From the NCBI RefSeq assembly GCF_014192335.1, contig NZ_JACHXU010000020.1, positions 99,053 through 163,052 on the forward strand: a stretch of 64,000 bases of DNA, written 5' to 3'. Within the stretch, counting starts at the first letter, position 1; every line of letters starts with the position of its first letter. The position numbers and the translations under genes were made by a program. Origin of the DNA: Aporhodopirellula rubra (GTDB taxonomy: Bacteria > Planctomycetota > Planctomycetia > Pirellulales > Pirellulaceae). The notes beneath the pieces were generated by a model that was not told where the DNA came from, ran no database searches, and worked only from the letters and a program-made list of their open reading frames with translations. Shown here piece after piece: positions 26,039 to 34,910 of this stretch.

Positions 26039-29000
26039 ATGACCTCTTTCACGTTGCCGCGAATTGAACAAGTCGATTCCGATGAAGACGATCACGGTGT
26101 TGGGACGCTAAAGACTGACGTGGGCAATTTACCGCTGAAGCAACTTGCCTATCGAAGTCGCGTCGTTGGGCTGGCGGTGCAAACAACTATCAAGCAAACG
26201 TTTTACAATCCATTCGATGAATGTATCGAAGCGACCTATGTGTTCCCGATTGAGGGAGAGCAGGCCGTTGTCGGGTGCGAAATATGGGTCGCCGACCGAT
26301 TGGTTTGTGCCGAGTTGAAGGAACGTGCTCAGGCGCGATCAGAGTATCAACATGCTATCAAGCAAGGTTATCGTGCAGCATTACTCGAACAGAATCGCGG
26401 TGAAACGTTTTCTTTGAAGGTTGGCAACATTCCTCCAGGGGAAGCCATCCAGGTGCGGATCGAGACGATCGGAAACCTAGCGGTGGCGCATGGCGAATGG
26501 ACTCTTCGCATGCCGCTCGTCGTCGCGCCTCGATACACGTCAGGATTTGCGCTGCCGGGCACTTCGGTTGGCTGTGGAACATCCGCTGATACCGATCAAG
26601 TTCCCGATGCATCAATGGTAACGCCTGCAACTTGGTTACCAGGATTCCCCAGCCCCGTTGACTTGTCGATCGAAGTAGAAATTGAGCCAGGGGCACAGAT
26701 GCGGGATTTGGACGGTCGATCGGATTGGCCCTCACGACTCCGCAGCAGCCTGCATGCGGTTTCCGTCGAAACGCTCGGTGATGACGAGGAATCCGATCGC
26801 TCATGCCGAATTCGAATTCGACCGGGAGAAAAGGTCGACCGCGACTTCATTTTGCGTGGGACGTTCGACGCGTCGAAGCTCATCGGAACACTGATGGTGG
26901 ATTGCGAAAGTGGTGTGTTTGCTCTGCAAGTGATTCCTCCTGTCGAGAAGTCAACACTTCCCAAGGACGTCGTTTTTTTGTTGGACCGCAGTGGCAGTAT
27001 GTCGGGGTGGAAGATGAACGCGGCTAGGCGGGGAATCAGTCGCCTTGTCGATACCCTTGGAGCGAAGGATCGATTTCAAGTCATTGCGTTTGACCACCGA
27101 ATCGAATCGTGTTCGCGTCAACCGCATGTCGATCAATGGGAAACTGCGACAGATGCCAATCGCTATCACGCGATACGCTGGCTCGCCGGTATCGAATCAC
27201 GCGGTGGAACTGAGTTAGGCATGGCCATTGATCAGGGACTGCAGCCTTTTCTTTCCGGCGGAGATGAACTGCGGTCTTCGGCTATTGTTCTCGTCACCGA
27301 TGGTCAGGTTACCGGTGAAGATTCCTTATTGAGGGTGTTGAACCAACTTCCGCCTCAGCATCGTCCACGCATGTTTTGCCTGGGGATAGATCGCGCCGTA
27401 AATGCAGGTGTGCTGCAACGACTCGCAAAGTTCACCAATGGGATCTGCGAGGTCGCCGAGTCGGAGTCACGATTAGACGAAATCATGCAACGATTTGGAG
27501 ACGAAATCGGATCACCTTCCATCATCGACTTGCATATCGAAGCGGGAACTGATGCCGGAGCGATTGATCGCCTCGCCCCGTCCAAGCATGCGATGCTGTA
27601 CCCTGGACGCCCCGTGTCGATATACGGGCGAGCGTCAGATTCGTCTGCTCTTCAAATTACGGTGAAAGGGAGACTGGCCAGCGGCAAGCCTTGGTGTCAA
27701 ACGATTGCAGCCGAAACGGTTGCCTTCCCGGATGGGTCTGTCAACCTGCTGCACTCGATGTGGGGCCGGGCAATGCTGCGTGAAATGGAGGACGCGTACG
27801 CCGCCGAGTCAGCCCCGAACCGATCGATGCAAAACGACATTATCCAATGTTCGATAGAAACCCGTGTCTTGTCACGCTTCACAGCGTTTGTCGCGGTTGA
27901 TCGTTCCGAGCGAGTTAACCGTCACGGAAATCCGCACGCGATCGAGCAACCGGCGGAGTATCCGGAAGGATGGCAGGCATTGACGCCTTCGCCGATCCAT
28001 CAAGACCAATTACTCGCGATACCGCGACCGGAACCGTCACAACCGATGAAACCGCATCCCGCAATCCGATCATCCAAAGCATCGGATGGTGTCGTTCTGC
28101 CTACGCGGTTTGATGAATTGATCGTTCAGAAAGGGATCGTCAGTTTGGACCAGTTTTCGGAAGCGGAGGCACTCGCCAAATCGACGTCAATGAATACCGG
28201 TGACGCGTTGGTACGACTGGAATATGCATCAGCGGAGGAGATTGCCCAGACCACGGCCGAAGCATTTCAAATTCCGTATGTTGATTTGCGGACCACGCAG
28301 ATCCCGATGACGGTGATCGAGTTAATTCCCGAATCAGTTGCTCGCGAAAATGGAGTTCTGCCAATCAGCGAATCGGGTAGTACGTTAACTATCCTAGTGA
28401 GCAATCCGTCTGACTTGGAAACGATTGAGAAACTCCGATTCATACTTAACCGTAATATTCAAACAATGCTAGCGACTCCGAATGCGATTCTGCATGCTAT
28501 CAATCACTACTACGGTCAGGTCGAAGGCGAGTCCGCCGACAGCATGCTTCAAGAATTCACTGACACGGCCATTGATTTCACTGAAACAGACGACGATACC
28601 GAACTTGATTGGCCGTCGGAGCCGTCGGTCGGTTTTACTCCGTCGGAAAATGAAATTGAGTTCGCAGACGAAGACATTTGCATGATAAAATCGTTGCCGG
28701 TTTCAGTGTATATGCCGCCGAGTCCGCGAAGACCCAGCAAGGCGAAGAGGACTTTGACGCCAGGTGACGCTCCGGTGATACGGTTGGTAAATCTGATCAT
28801 GATGGAAGCGGTTCAGCTAGGAGCGACGCATGTTGTTTTGGTGCCAAACGCTGATGCAATTTTTGTGAAGTATGTCCTCGACGGTGTCATGGTAGATCGT
28901 GAGCAGGTGCCGTCTCGCATGCTGACCGCGATCGTGACTCGGCTGAAGGTGCTGGCGGGCGTTGATGTCGCCAGTCCTGATTCTTTCGAGACAGGCACCA

Positions 29001-29209
29001 TGCAACTCACGATTGGCGATACCCCGGCGACTTGCCAGGTGCACTTTGGTCTCGTGGAGGACGGGCCGACCATCTTGATCGAAGTCAGCGTGTTTGGGTT
29101 GGGTAAGCTGCCGCCGGCCGATGGCGACGGGGCGGCCGAGCAACCGGATTGCGTTCGGGAGTGGTGGGCGGCATGGCATGACGCACGGTCGATACAGACT
29201 GTCAGGTGA
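26039..29209 (+). CDS. VIT - vWA - GspE/MshE N-terminal - GspE-like fusion protein without ATPase core
   Basis: 1056 aa. Domains in order: VIT (about 20-150; VVGLAVQTTIKQTFYNPF, ATYVFPI, GNIPPGE), vWA (about 308-470; VVFLLDRSGSMSG with a complete DxSGS MIDAS near 316), a GspE/MshE N-terminal domain (about 690-825; LIVQKGIVSLDQF ... IPYVDLRTTQIP ... LTILVSNPSDLETIEKL), and a part like the segment of GspE/PilB preceding the ATPase (about 909-1040; APVIRLVNLIMMEAVQLGA ... RLKVLAGVD). The Walker A/B ATPase that should follow is absent and is not found downstream in other frames. The protein has no signal peptide, so a cytoplasmic scaffold near a secretion or pilus machine is the best inference. 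GGAG precedes ATG 26039; MshE N-domains bind c-di-GMP in some proteins. Confidence 0.88.
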   Translation: MTSFTLPRIEQVDSDEDDHGVGTLKTDVGNLPLKQLAYRSRVVGLAVQTTIKQTFYNPFDECIEATYVFPIEGEQAVVGCEIWVADRLVCAELKERAQARSEYQHAIKQGYRAALLEQNRGETFSLKVGNIPPGEAIQVRIETIGNLAVAHGEWTLRMPLVVAPRYTSGFALPGTSVGCGTSADTDQVPDASMVTPATWLPGFPSPVDLSIEVEIEPGAQMRDLDGRSDWPSRLRSSLHAVSVETLGDDEESDRSCRIRIRPGEKVDRDFILRGTFDASKLIGTLMVDCESGVFALQVIPPVEKSTLPKDVVFLLDRSGSMSGWKMNAARRGISRLVDTLGAKDRFQVIAFDHRIESCSRQPHVDQWETATDANRYHAIRWLAGIESRGGTELGMAIDQGLQPFLSGGDELRSSAIVLVTDGQVTGEDSLLRVLNQLPPQHRPRMFCLGIDRAVNAGVLQRLAKFTNGICEVAESESRLDEIMQRFGDEIGSPSIIDLHIEAGTDAGAIDRLAPSKHAMLYPGRPVSIYGRASDSSALQITVKGRLASGKPWCQTIAAETVAFPDGSVNLLHSMWGRAMLREMEDAYAAESAPNRSMQNDIIQCSIETRVLSRFTAFVAVDRSERVNRHGNPHAIEQPAEYPEGWQALTPSPIHQDQLLAIPRPEPSQPMKPHPAIRSSKASDGVVLPTRFDELIVQKGIVSLDQFSEAEALAKSTSMNTGDALVRLEYASAEEIAQTTAEAFQIPYVDLRTTQIPMTVIELIPESVARENGVLPISESGSTLTILVSNPSDLETIEKLRFILNRNIQTMLATPNAILHAINHYYGQVEGESADSMLQEFTDTAIDFTETDDDTELDWPSEPSVGFTPSENEIEFADEDICMIKSLPVSVYMPPSPRRPSKAKRTLTPGDAPVIRLVNLIMMEAVQLGATHVVLVPNADAIFVKYVLDGVMVDREQVPSRMLTAIVTRLKVLAGVDVASPDSFETGTMQLTIGDTPATCQVHFGLVEDGPTILIEVSVFGLGKLPPADGDGAAEQPDCVREWWAAWHDARSIQTVR

Positions 29210-29407
29210 AGGACGGTTTGGGCGAGTCTTGATTTGCGGAGGCGGGGGCGAAATGAGGGCTGGTTGGTCGCGGAGTGGCCGCTAAGGCGGGTGGAAAAAA
29301 AGCGACATTTTTCGAATTTTGATAGTCGCTAGAAATCCGCGTTTCGCTAAATTGCTGCCGCAAAAAAGTGTTGCTGCTTTCATCACCTACCGCGTCGGAA
29401 TTGCCTG

Positions 29408-30931
29408 ATGCCCGTGTCCGAATCGACTCATCTGCCCGATGGGATGTATGGCGTGTTTGCGGCCGCGTTGGTCGTCTACTGTGCGGGGCTTTATCTGATC
29501 GGCTGGATCGCCCGGCGGAAAATCCGCAATGTTGAAGACTTCGTTTTGGCAGGCCGGCGACTGCCGACGTCGTTGGCGGCGATTACGATCATCGCAACTT
29601 GGTTCGGCGCCGAATCGTTGATGACGACGGCTGATGAAGTGGGCAACGAAGGGCTGCGAAAAGCCATGCTTGACCCTTTGGGGATCGCACTCTGTTTGTT
29701 GCTGGCCGGTTTGTTTATCGCCGGGCCGATGTGGCGGATGGGGATTCTGACGGTGTCGGATTTTTTTCGTCAGCGTTATGGAAAGGCAGCCGAAACGATT
29801 GCGTCGTTGATCATTGTGCCGAGCTATTTTGGATGGGTGGCGGCGCAGTTTGTGGCGCTCGCTCAGATTCTCGAAGTGTTCTTTGGGTTACCGAAAGACA
29901 TCGGCATCTTCGTCGTGGCGACGATCGGAACGGGCTACACGCTGCTGGGCGGGATGTGGACGATCACCTGGACGGATGCGATCCAGATGGGGTTGATTTT
30001 GGTCGGATTGATTGTGCTCGGGTACGCGATCTTGATACATCTCGGCGACGGAAACATGCTCGCGGGCGTCACGACGATGAGAACGGACATCGCCGAGCAT
30101 CGATGGCGGATTGCGGACCCTGAGAAGTTTTGGCGAGACACAATGGTTGCGGTCAGTGCGTTGGCGATCGGTGCGTTAGGCAATTTGCCGATGCAGGATT
30201 TGATGCAGCGAATCTTTTCGGCCAAGAGTGATTCGGTGGCCGTGAAAGCGTGCCTCGTTGCCGCGGCGGGCTATCTATTGATGGGCGTACTTCCCGTGGG
30301 AACCGGGATGGCGGCGCACTTGTTGTTGCCGCGTGAATCGGGAGAACTGGATGGCGTCGTGGTGCTCGTCGCGGCCAAATTGCTCAATCCGACGCTGTTG
30401 CTGGTCTTCTTTCTGGCGATCGTCTCAGCGGTGTTGTCGACGATCGTTAGCGCGGTCATGGCCCCCGCTGCAGTGATGGCACACAATTTGGTCGAGCCCG
30501 CGTTGACACGCTACCGAGGGCAATCACTCTCGCAGGTCAATCAGTTGCGACTGCAGCGAATCGCGATCGCGTCGGTCACAGCCGTGTCTGCGGCGCTCGC
30601 GTGGAGCGGGCAAGGCGCCTACGAGCTGGTCCAGGCGTCGTACTCGATGGCATTGGTCAGTTTGTTTGTCCCCTTCGTGTGCGGGATCCATTGGAAGAGC
30701 CTGCCTCCTCAGGCGGCGTGGCATGCCATGGGCTGGGGGATTGCGGTATGGACGCTGCACTTCGTGACGGGTTGGGAATTGTTCTTCGAACCGTGGTTCG
30801 AACCCTATGGCTGGGTCCTGCCGCACGAACTGGCGGGTGTGCTCGTCAGTTGCCTTGGGCTGCTTTTTGGGATCATGATCGCCGGGCTGACCCAGCCGCC
30901 CGAACCGATTGAAGAAGCGGCTTCGGTTTAG
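29408..30931 (+). CDS. Sodium:solute symporter (SSS family)
   Basis: 507 aa, about 13 transmembrane helices, beginning with a short periplasmic lead then the SSS signature region: NVEDFVLAGRRLPTSLAAIT (the 'DFFLAGR' motif) and TIIATWFGAES. The segment GTGYTLLGGMWTITWTDAIQ is the family's conserved TM5-6 part. It uses the Na+ gradient to import a solute; the substrate is not predictable, proline/pantothenate/sugar being the usual range. It starts 198 bp after the VIT-vWA gene and its TAG overlaps the TAA of the convergent glycosylase gene by a few bases. Confidence 0.92.
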   Translation: MPVSESTHLPDGMYGVFAAALVVYCAGLYLIGWIARRKIRNVEDFVLAGRRLPTSLAAITIIATWFGAESLMTTADEVGNEGLRKAMLDPLGIALCLLLAGLFIAGPMWRMGILTVSDFFRQRYGKAAETIASLIIVPSYFGWVAAQFVALAQILEVFFGLPKDIGIFVVATIGTGYTLLGGMWTITWTDAIQMGLILVGLIVLGYAILIHLGDGNMLAGVTTMRTDIAEHRWRIADPEKFWRDTMVAVSALAIGALGNLPMQDLMQRIFSAKSDSVAVKACLVAAAGYLLMGVLPVGTGMAAHLLLPRESGELDGVVVLVAAKLLNPTLLLVFFLAIVSAVLSTIVSAVMAPAAVMAHNLVEPALTRYRGQSLSQVNQLRLQRIAIASVTAVSAALAWSGQGAYELVQASYSMALVSLFVPFVCGIHWKSLPPQAAWHAMGWGIAVWTLHFVTGWELFFEPWFEPYGWVLPHELAGVLVSCLGLLFGIMIAGLTQPPEPIEEAASV

Positions 30932-31563
30932 GGGCGAGGAAACGCGATGCGCAACATCTCGATTCGCTCGCGGTCGGCGCAGCCCGGAAGATGATCGTTA
31001 ACGATTCCCATCGATTGCATGAATGCGTAGCAGGTTGTTGGACCGACAAATTTCCATCCTCGACGCTTGAGTTCACGGCTCAAGGCTTTCGATTCGTCCG
31101 TCACGGAGGGAATGTCGCCACGGCGTTTCGGAACGTGAGAGCGGGCGGGCTCAAAACGCCAGAAGAACGTCGCCAGAGACCCTTCAGTGTCACGCATTTC
31201 GATCGCCCGTGACGCGTTGTGGATCGATGCTTCGATTTTGCCTCGGTGACGAATGATCGATTTGTCACAAACCAATCGATCGACGTCAGCGGTGGTGTAA
31301 CCTGCGACGGCTTCGAAATCAAAATCCAAGAACGCGGTTCGGAAAGCAGGGCGTCGCCGGAGAATGGTGAGCCAAGAGAGGCCGCACTGAAATCCCTCGA
31401 GACAGACTTTTTCGAATAGGCGACGATCATCGGCCACCGGTTCACCCCATTCGGTGTCGTGATAGTGTTGGTAGTCCTGATCGTCGCCGCACCACCAACA
31501 CCTGGCACGGCCGTCAGTGCCGATTTGAACATCGACGCTCTTGCGATTGTGTTTAAATTCCAC
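30928..31563 (-). CDS. tag: DNA-3-methyladenine glycosylase I
   Basis: 211 aa matching Tag over its full length: RCWWCGDDQDYQHYHDTEWG at the start with the zinc-binding Cys and His, LFEKVCLEGFQCGLSWLTIL, and the C-terminal GPTTCYAFMQSMG ... NDHLPGC which supplies the other zinc ligands. The enzyme removes 3-methyladenine from alkylated DNA in base excision repair. The gene converges with the symporter; their stop codons overlap (30928-30931), an unusually tight tail-to-tail arrangement with no terminator between. Confidence 0.95.
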   Translation of the reverse strand: MEFKHNRKSVDVQIGTDGRARCWWCGDDQDYQHYHDTEWGEPVADDRRLFEKVCLEGFQCGLSWLTILRRRPAFRTAFLDFDFEAVAGYTTADVDRLVCDKSIIRHRGKIEASIHNASRAIEMRDTEGSLATFFWRFEPARSHVPKRRGDIPSVTDESKALSRELKRRGWKFVGPTTCYAFMQSMGIVNDHLPGCADRERIEMLRIAFPRP

Positions 31564-31638
31564 GGTTCAGAGACAGTTTCGTGCGGACGATTCGAAATGG
31601 AGTGAATAGCATCGTTCGAATGATGACGCACCTGTTCA

Positions 31639-31815
31639 CTGGAACTGGATCCGCCAAGAATCAGCCCCCCGAAGCCTGGCGATATCAGTTACGTCAATCT
31701 GGAAAAACGCCCAATCGAAACAGTGTACCGACTTTGCCTGGAAACACCTCGCGAGAAGCACTTCGGCAAAATTAGACAGTGTCCGTTTTGTGGCCTATTC
31801 TTTAGCGAATTGTAG
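31639..31815 (+). CDS. Possible small zinc-ribbon protein or gene fragment
   Basis: After two TGA codons at 31621-31626 a frame stays open to TAG 31813. Its end reads like a real protein: ISYVNLEKRPIETVYRLCL, ETPREKHFGK, IRQCPFCGLFFSEL, with one CxxC. There is no ATG or TTG start in it, only CTG (31639, 31645) and a late GTG, so it may be the 3' part of a decayed gene. It lies between the glycosylase and the GNAT gene. Confidence 0.28.
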   Translation: MELDPPRISPPKPGDISYVNLEKRPIETVYRLCLETPREKHFGKIRQCPFCGLFFSEL

Positions 31816-31869
31816 CTTTGTCGTGTCGTCGACACGGAGATTTTCCCCTGCCGTCAACGGCCATTGAAG

Positions 31870-32550
31870 ATGTCGCTCCTTCAAAAACTCAAAAGCCATG
31901 GCGTTCTTCACTCGCTTGAGATCGGGTTCAACCGCGTTGTCCCGGCATGGTGTTTTCGCTTTTCGGTCGGCACGGTCTATGCCCTAAACGTTGAACATCT
32001 GAACCGGCGTTGGGACGAATCTGAGTGTGATCGATACGCGATCAAACGCGTTGACGATTCCGCCGAACGAGATGAACTGCGCAAGATCACGTGGAATTCG
32101 GTCCCGGTCGATACAACCGTTGGTCATTACGGATACGCGATCACGCGAGCCGACGAACCGGGAAAAACGATCGGCGGAGTTTGGGGAGGCGTCCGCCAGT
32201 TCAACGAAGCCGATCTCGGGTTTCAAATCGAGTTAGAAAAGGAGCAAGCGTTAATTTATTGCGCCTACGTGGCGAAGGAGGCTCGCGGCGAAGGGATCTA
32301 CAAGCGGTTGCTGCCGTACGCGGCGCATGACCTCAATTCAGAAGGCTATCCGAACCTGGTCGTGATGGTGCAACCATGGAACAAGGCGTCGACTTACATT
32401 CATCGTAAACACGCAACAAGAACCATCGGCAGCGTTGCTGTCGTGCGAGTATTCGGGCTCGCGATGGTGTTCTGCACCGGTGGGATCTCTAAGAGCAAGA
32501 CCTGCACGACGGGACTGCTCTCTGCCCCAGTGATGATTCACATCCGGTAG
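31870..32550 (+). CDS. GNAT-family N-acetyltransferase
   Basis: 226 aa. The C-terminal half has the acetyl-CoA binding motif A as AYVAKEARGEGIYKRLLPYA (R-G-E-G-I-Y pattern after a beta strand), then LVVMVQPWNKASTYIHRKH for motif B. The N-terminal 90 residues form a substrate lid that is not recognised. GNAT enzymes transfer acetyl from acetyl-CoA to amines of proteins, antibiotics or metabolites; no substrate can be assigned. The ATG at 31870 is preceded by a TTG two codons earlier. It faces a small membrane-protein gene on the opposite strand. Confidence 0.8.
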   Translation: MSLLQKLKSHGVLHSLEIGFNRVVPAWCFRFSVGTVYALNVEHLNRRWDESECDRYAIKRVDDSAERDELRKITWNSVPVDTTVGHYGYAITRADEPGKTIGGVWGGVRQFNEADLGFQIELEKEQALIYCAYVAKEARGEGIYKRLLPYAAHDLNSEGYPNLVVMVQPWNKASTYIHRKHATRTIGSVAVVRVFGLAMVFCTGGISKSKTCTTGLLSAPVMIHIR

Positions 32551-32564
32551 ATTTAAGCAGAGGC

Positions 32565-32729
32565 TTACTGAAACATTTGCTGGCTGAATTGCCCCTGGTC
32601 GGACCGAGCCTTGCTGCTCTTCGAATGAACGCAGACAACGGTGGAGGCAACGAGCAACGCGAGAGCCAGGAACAGGGCGACTCCCGATATCCACAGATCG
32701 ACCTGAGACGGATTGAGAGGAGCCTTCAT
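32565..32729 (-). CDS. Small single-span membrane protein of 54 aa
   Basis: Minus-strand ATG at 32729 to TAA at 32565: MKAPLNPSQVDLWISGVALF, a hydrophobic stretch continuing LALALLVASTVVCV, then a polar, Lys/Ser/Gln-rich tail ending QQMFQ. One transmembrane helix with a short N-terminus and cytoplasmic basic residues is predicted. Codon use is protein-like. It lies 280 bp downstream of the 6-phosphogluconate dehydrogenase gene on the same strand. No family recognised. Confidence 0.55.
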   Translation of the reverse strand: MKAPLNPSQVDLWISGVALFLALALLVASTVVCVHSKSSKARSDQGQFSQQMFQ

Positions 32730-33009
32730 TTCGGTGGGACTTCGGTGTTGGTTTCTTGGGAAAACGCGATCGCTCTGCCATTGGCCTGCTGTCGACGGGC
32801 CTGCCGTTTATGCGTCGAAATACATCATCCCAATTAAAACCAAACACGTGGCTACGCCAACCTGAGCCAAATTGACGCAGCCCTTTCGCAGCAAGCGATT
32901 TACGTGGTTTTGTCACTCCAGTGCGACGATCGACCGCACGAACCCCGCTCACCTAGGAAAGCAAATGGGAACGAAGCGACCGATCTGGCTTGCAGTGGCA
33001 ACCCGTTGC

Positions 33010-34482
33010 CTAGGGTTGCTTGCGTAAATCGAGCCATTCGCTGTGGAACGTTCCTTCGCGGTCGACGCGTTGGTACGTGTGGGCACCGAAGTAATCGCGT
33101 TGGGCTTGGAGCAGGTTGGCCGGCAATCGTTCGAGGCGATAACCGTCGTAGTAATTCAGTGCGGCACTGAATGCTGGCACTGGGATGCCGAGCAGCGACG
33201 CGGCGGAGACAACCGCACGCCATCCGCTTTGTGCGTTCTCGACGGCTTCTTCGAAGTACGGGTACAGCAGCAGGTTTTCGAGATCTGGCTGCTCGCCGAA
33301 CGCTTCTTTGATGCGATCGAGGAATTGAGCCCGGATGATACAACCGCCGCGCCACAGCAACGCTGATTGGCCGTAGTCGAGTCCCCAGTTATGCTCGGCC
33401 GATGCGGCTTGCAGTTGCACGAAACCTTGTGCGTAGCTGACGATCTTCGACGCGTAGAGTGCATCGTGAACGGCTTTGATGAACGCTTGTTTGTCACCGA
33501 CGAGTTTCTTCGCGAGCTCCGACATCTCAGTGTTATGCGAAGCCGAAGGGCCGTTGAGTTTCTTGCTGGCGCGGGTCCGAGCGTCTTTTTGCGCCGACAG
33601 CCCACGAGCGAACACGGCGGTGGTCACAAGGGTGCTCGGAACGCCGAGGTCGAGCGCGAGTTGGCTCATCCATTTGCCTGTACCCTTGGCGCCGGCGACA
33701 TCGAGAATTTTATCGACAAGGTAACCATCACCACCTTGGTCATCCTTAGCACTGAAAATGTCTCGAGTGATCTCGATCAGGTAGCTTTGCAGGACGCCTT
33801 CGTTCCAATTTGCGAACACGTCGTAAAGCTCATCGTTGGTCAAATCGCCGAGTTCATGCAGCAATTGGTAGGCTTCGCAGATCAACTGCATGTCGCCGTA
33901 CTCGATGCCGTTGTGAACCATTTTGACGTAGTGTCCAGCACCGCGAGGGCCGACCCACTCGCAACAAGGAATATCGTCGTTCGGGCCAACCTTGGCGGCG
34001 ATCGACTGGAACATGTCCTTGATGTGTGGCCAAGCTGCTTCGGTGCCGCCGGGCATCAAACTTGGGCCCTTCAACGCGCCCTCTTCACCACCGGAAACGC
34101 CAGCGCCGACGTACAGCAGCCCCGCGTCTTCGACCCGTTTGGTTCGCTCTTCGGTATCGACGTAATAGGTGTTACCACCGTCGATGATGATGTCGCCTTT
34201 GTCACAAAGGGGAATCAAGGTATCGATGATCGCGTCGACGGCGGGGCCGGCTTTGACGAGCATCATCAATTTGCGTGGGCGAGCGACGGCGGCGACGAAG
34301 TCTTCGAGGCTATGCGTGCCGACAAAATTCTTGCCCTTGGCCCGGCCCTCGAGTAGTTCGTCGACCTTGCTAGTCGTCCGGTTGTAAACGGCGACTTTGT
34401 AGCCACGGCTCTCAACGTTGAGAGCTAAATTCTCTCCCATCACGGCCAAACCAATCAGCCCAAAATCACAGTCACCGCTCAT
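33010..34482 (-). CDS. gnd: 6-phosphogluconate dehydrogenase, decarboxylating
   Basis: 490 aa, the normal length. N-terminal Rossmann fold with GLIGLAVMGENLALN (GxAxMG) and VYNRTTSK, then the substrate-binding signature GVSGGEEGALKGPSLMPGG, and the catalytic KMVHNGIEYGDMQLI with Lys and the adjacent HNGIE. The enzyme makes ribulose 5-phosphate, CO2 and NADPH in the oxidative pentose phosphate pathway; the basic NRTTSK segment fits NADP+. The gene is monocistronic, with the small membrane protein further down. Confidence 0.97.
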   Translation of the reverse strand: MSGDCDFGLIGLAVMGENLALNVESRGYKVAVYNRTTSKVDELLEGRAKGKNFVGTHSLEDFVAAVARPRKLMMLVKAGPAVDAIIDTLIPLCDKGDIIIDGGNTYYVDTEERTKRVEDAGLLYVGAGVSGGEEGALKGPSLMPGGTEAAWPHIKDMFQSIAAKVGPNDDIPCCEWVGPRGAGHYVKMVHNGIEYGDMQLICEAYQLLHELGDLTNDELYDVFANWNEGVLQSYLIEITRDIFSAKDDQGGDGYLVDKILDVAGAKGTGKWMSQLALDLGVPSTLVTTAVFARGLSAQKDARTRASKKLNGPSASHNTEMSELAKKLVGDKQAFIKAVHDALYASKIVSYAQGFVQLQAASAEHNWGLDYGQSALLWRGGCIIRAQFLDRIKEAFGEQPDLENLLLYPYFEEAVENAQSGWRAVVSAASLLGIPVPAFSAALNYYDGYRLERLPANLLQAQRDYFGAHTYQRVDREGTFHSEWLDLRKQP

Positions 34483-34910
34483 TGTCTTTGTCCACCCAGT
34501 AGGTTGTCTAAACGTGTACTTTCCGAATAAGAAACGGGATTCTAAATGGTTGAGGAGGACACGAGAAGGTGAGTGGCATTCAACATCCTTTTCTAGTGGT
34601 CGATCGCCACTCGGGATTGCAGAAGCGGATGCGGAGGTAGGCGGCGGCCAATCTCGTCAAAGGCACTTGGTCTAACGATCCGTTGGATGCGGCGGTGAGG
34701 AATTACCGCCAATCACGTCGCTCTCACCGCGAGCGAGACAAGGGCGTGTTCTCGCGTGTAAGCGGCCTTCACGGCGCCGGATGCCAGCGTATTGGTTACC
34801 GCGAGCGAATGAGAGGCTTATTTAAAAACATGTCGCGAGCGTTCGCAGCAGGACTGAATCCAGGCGACTTCCACGACTTCTGAAGATCGCACGACGTCTT
34901 CCAAAACTCC
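34483..34910. other. Intergenic region, nothing recognised
   Basis: About 430 bp between the 5' end of gnd and the 3' end of the WYL gene. The only plus-strand frame of note (34683-34883) has no domain or ribosome site. ACCGCGAGCGA occurs twice (about 34727 and 34798) but no role is evident. Confidence 0.3.

Noticed and set aside
33367..34356. 329-aa plus frame inside gnd
   Set aside because: Antisense shadow of 6-phosphogluconate dehydrogenase.
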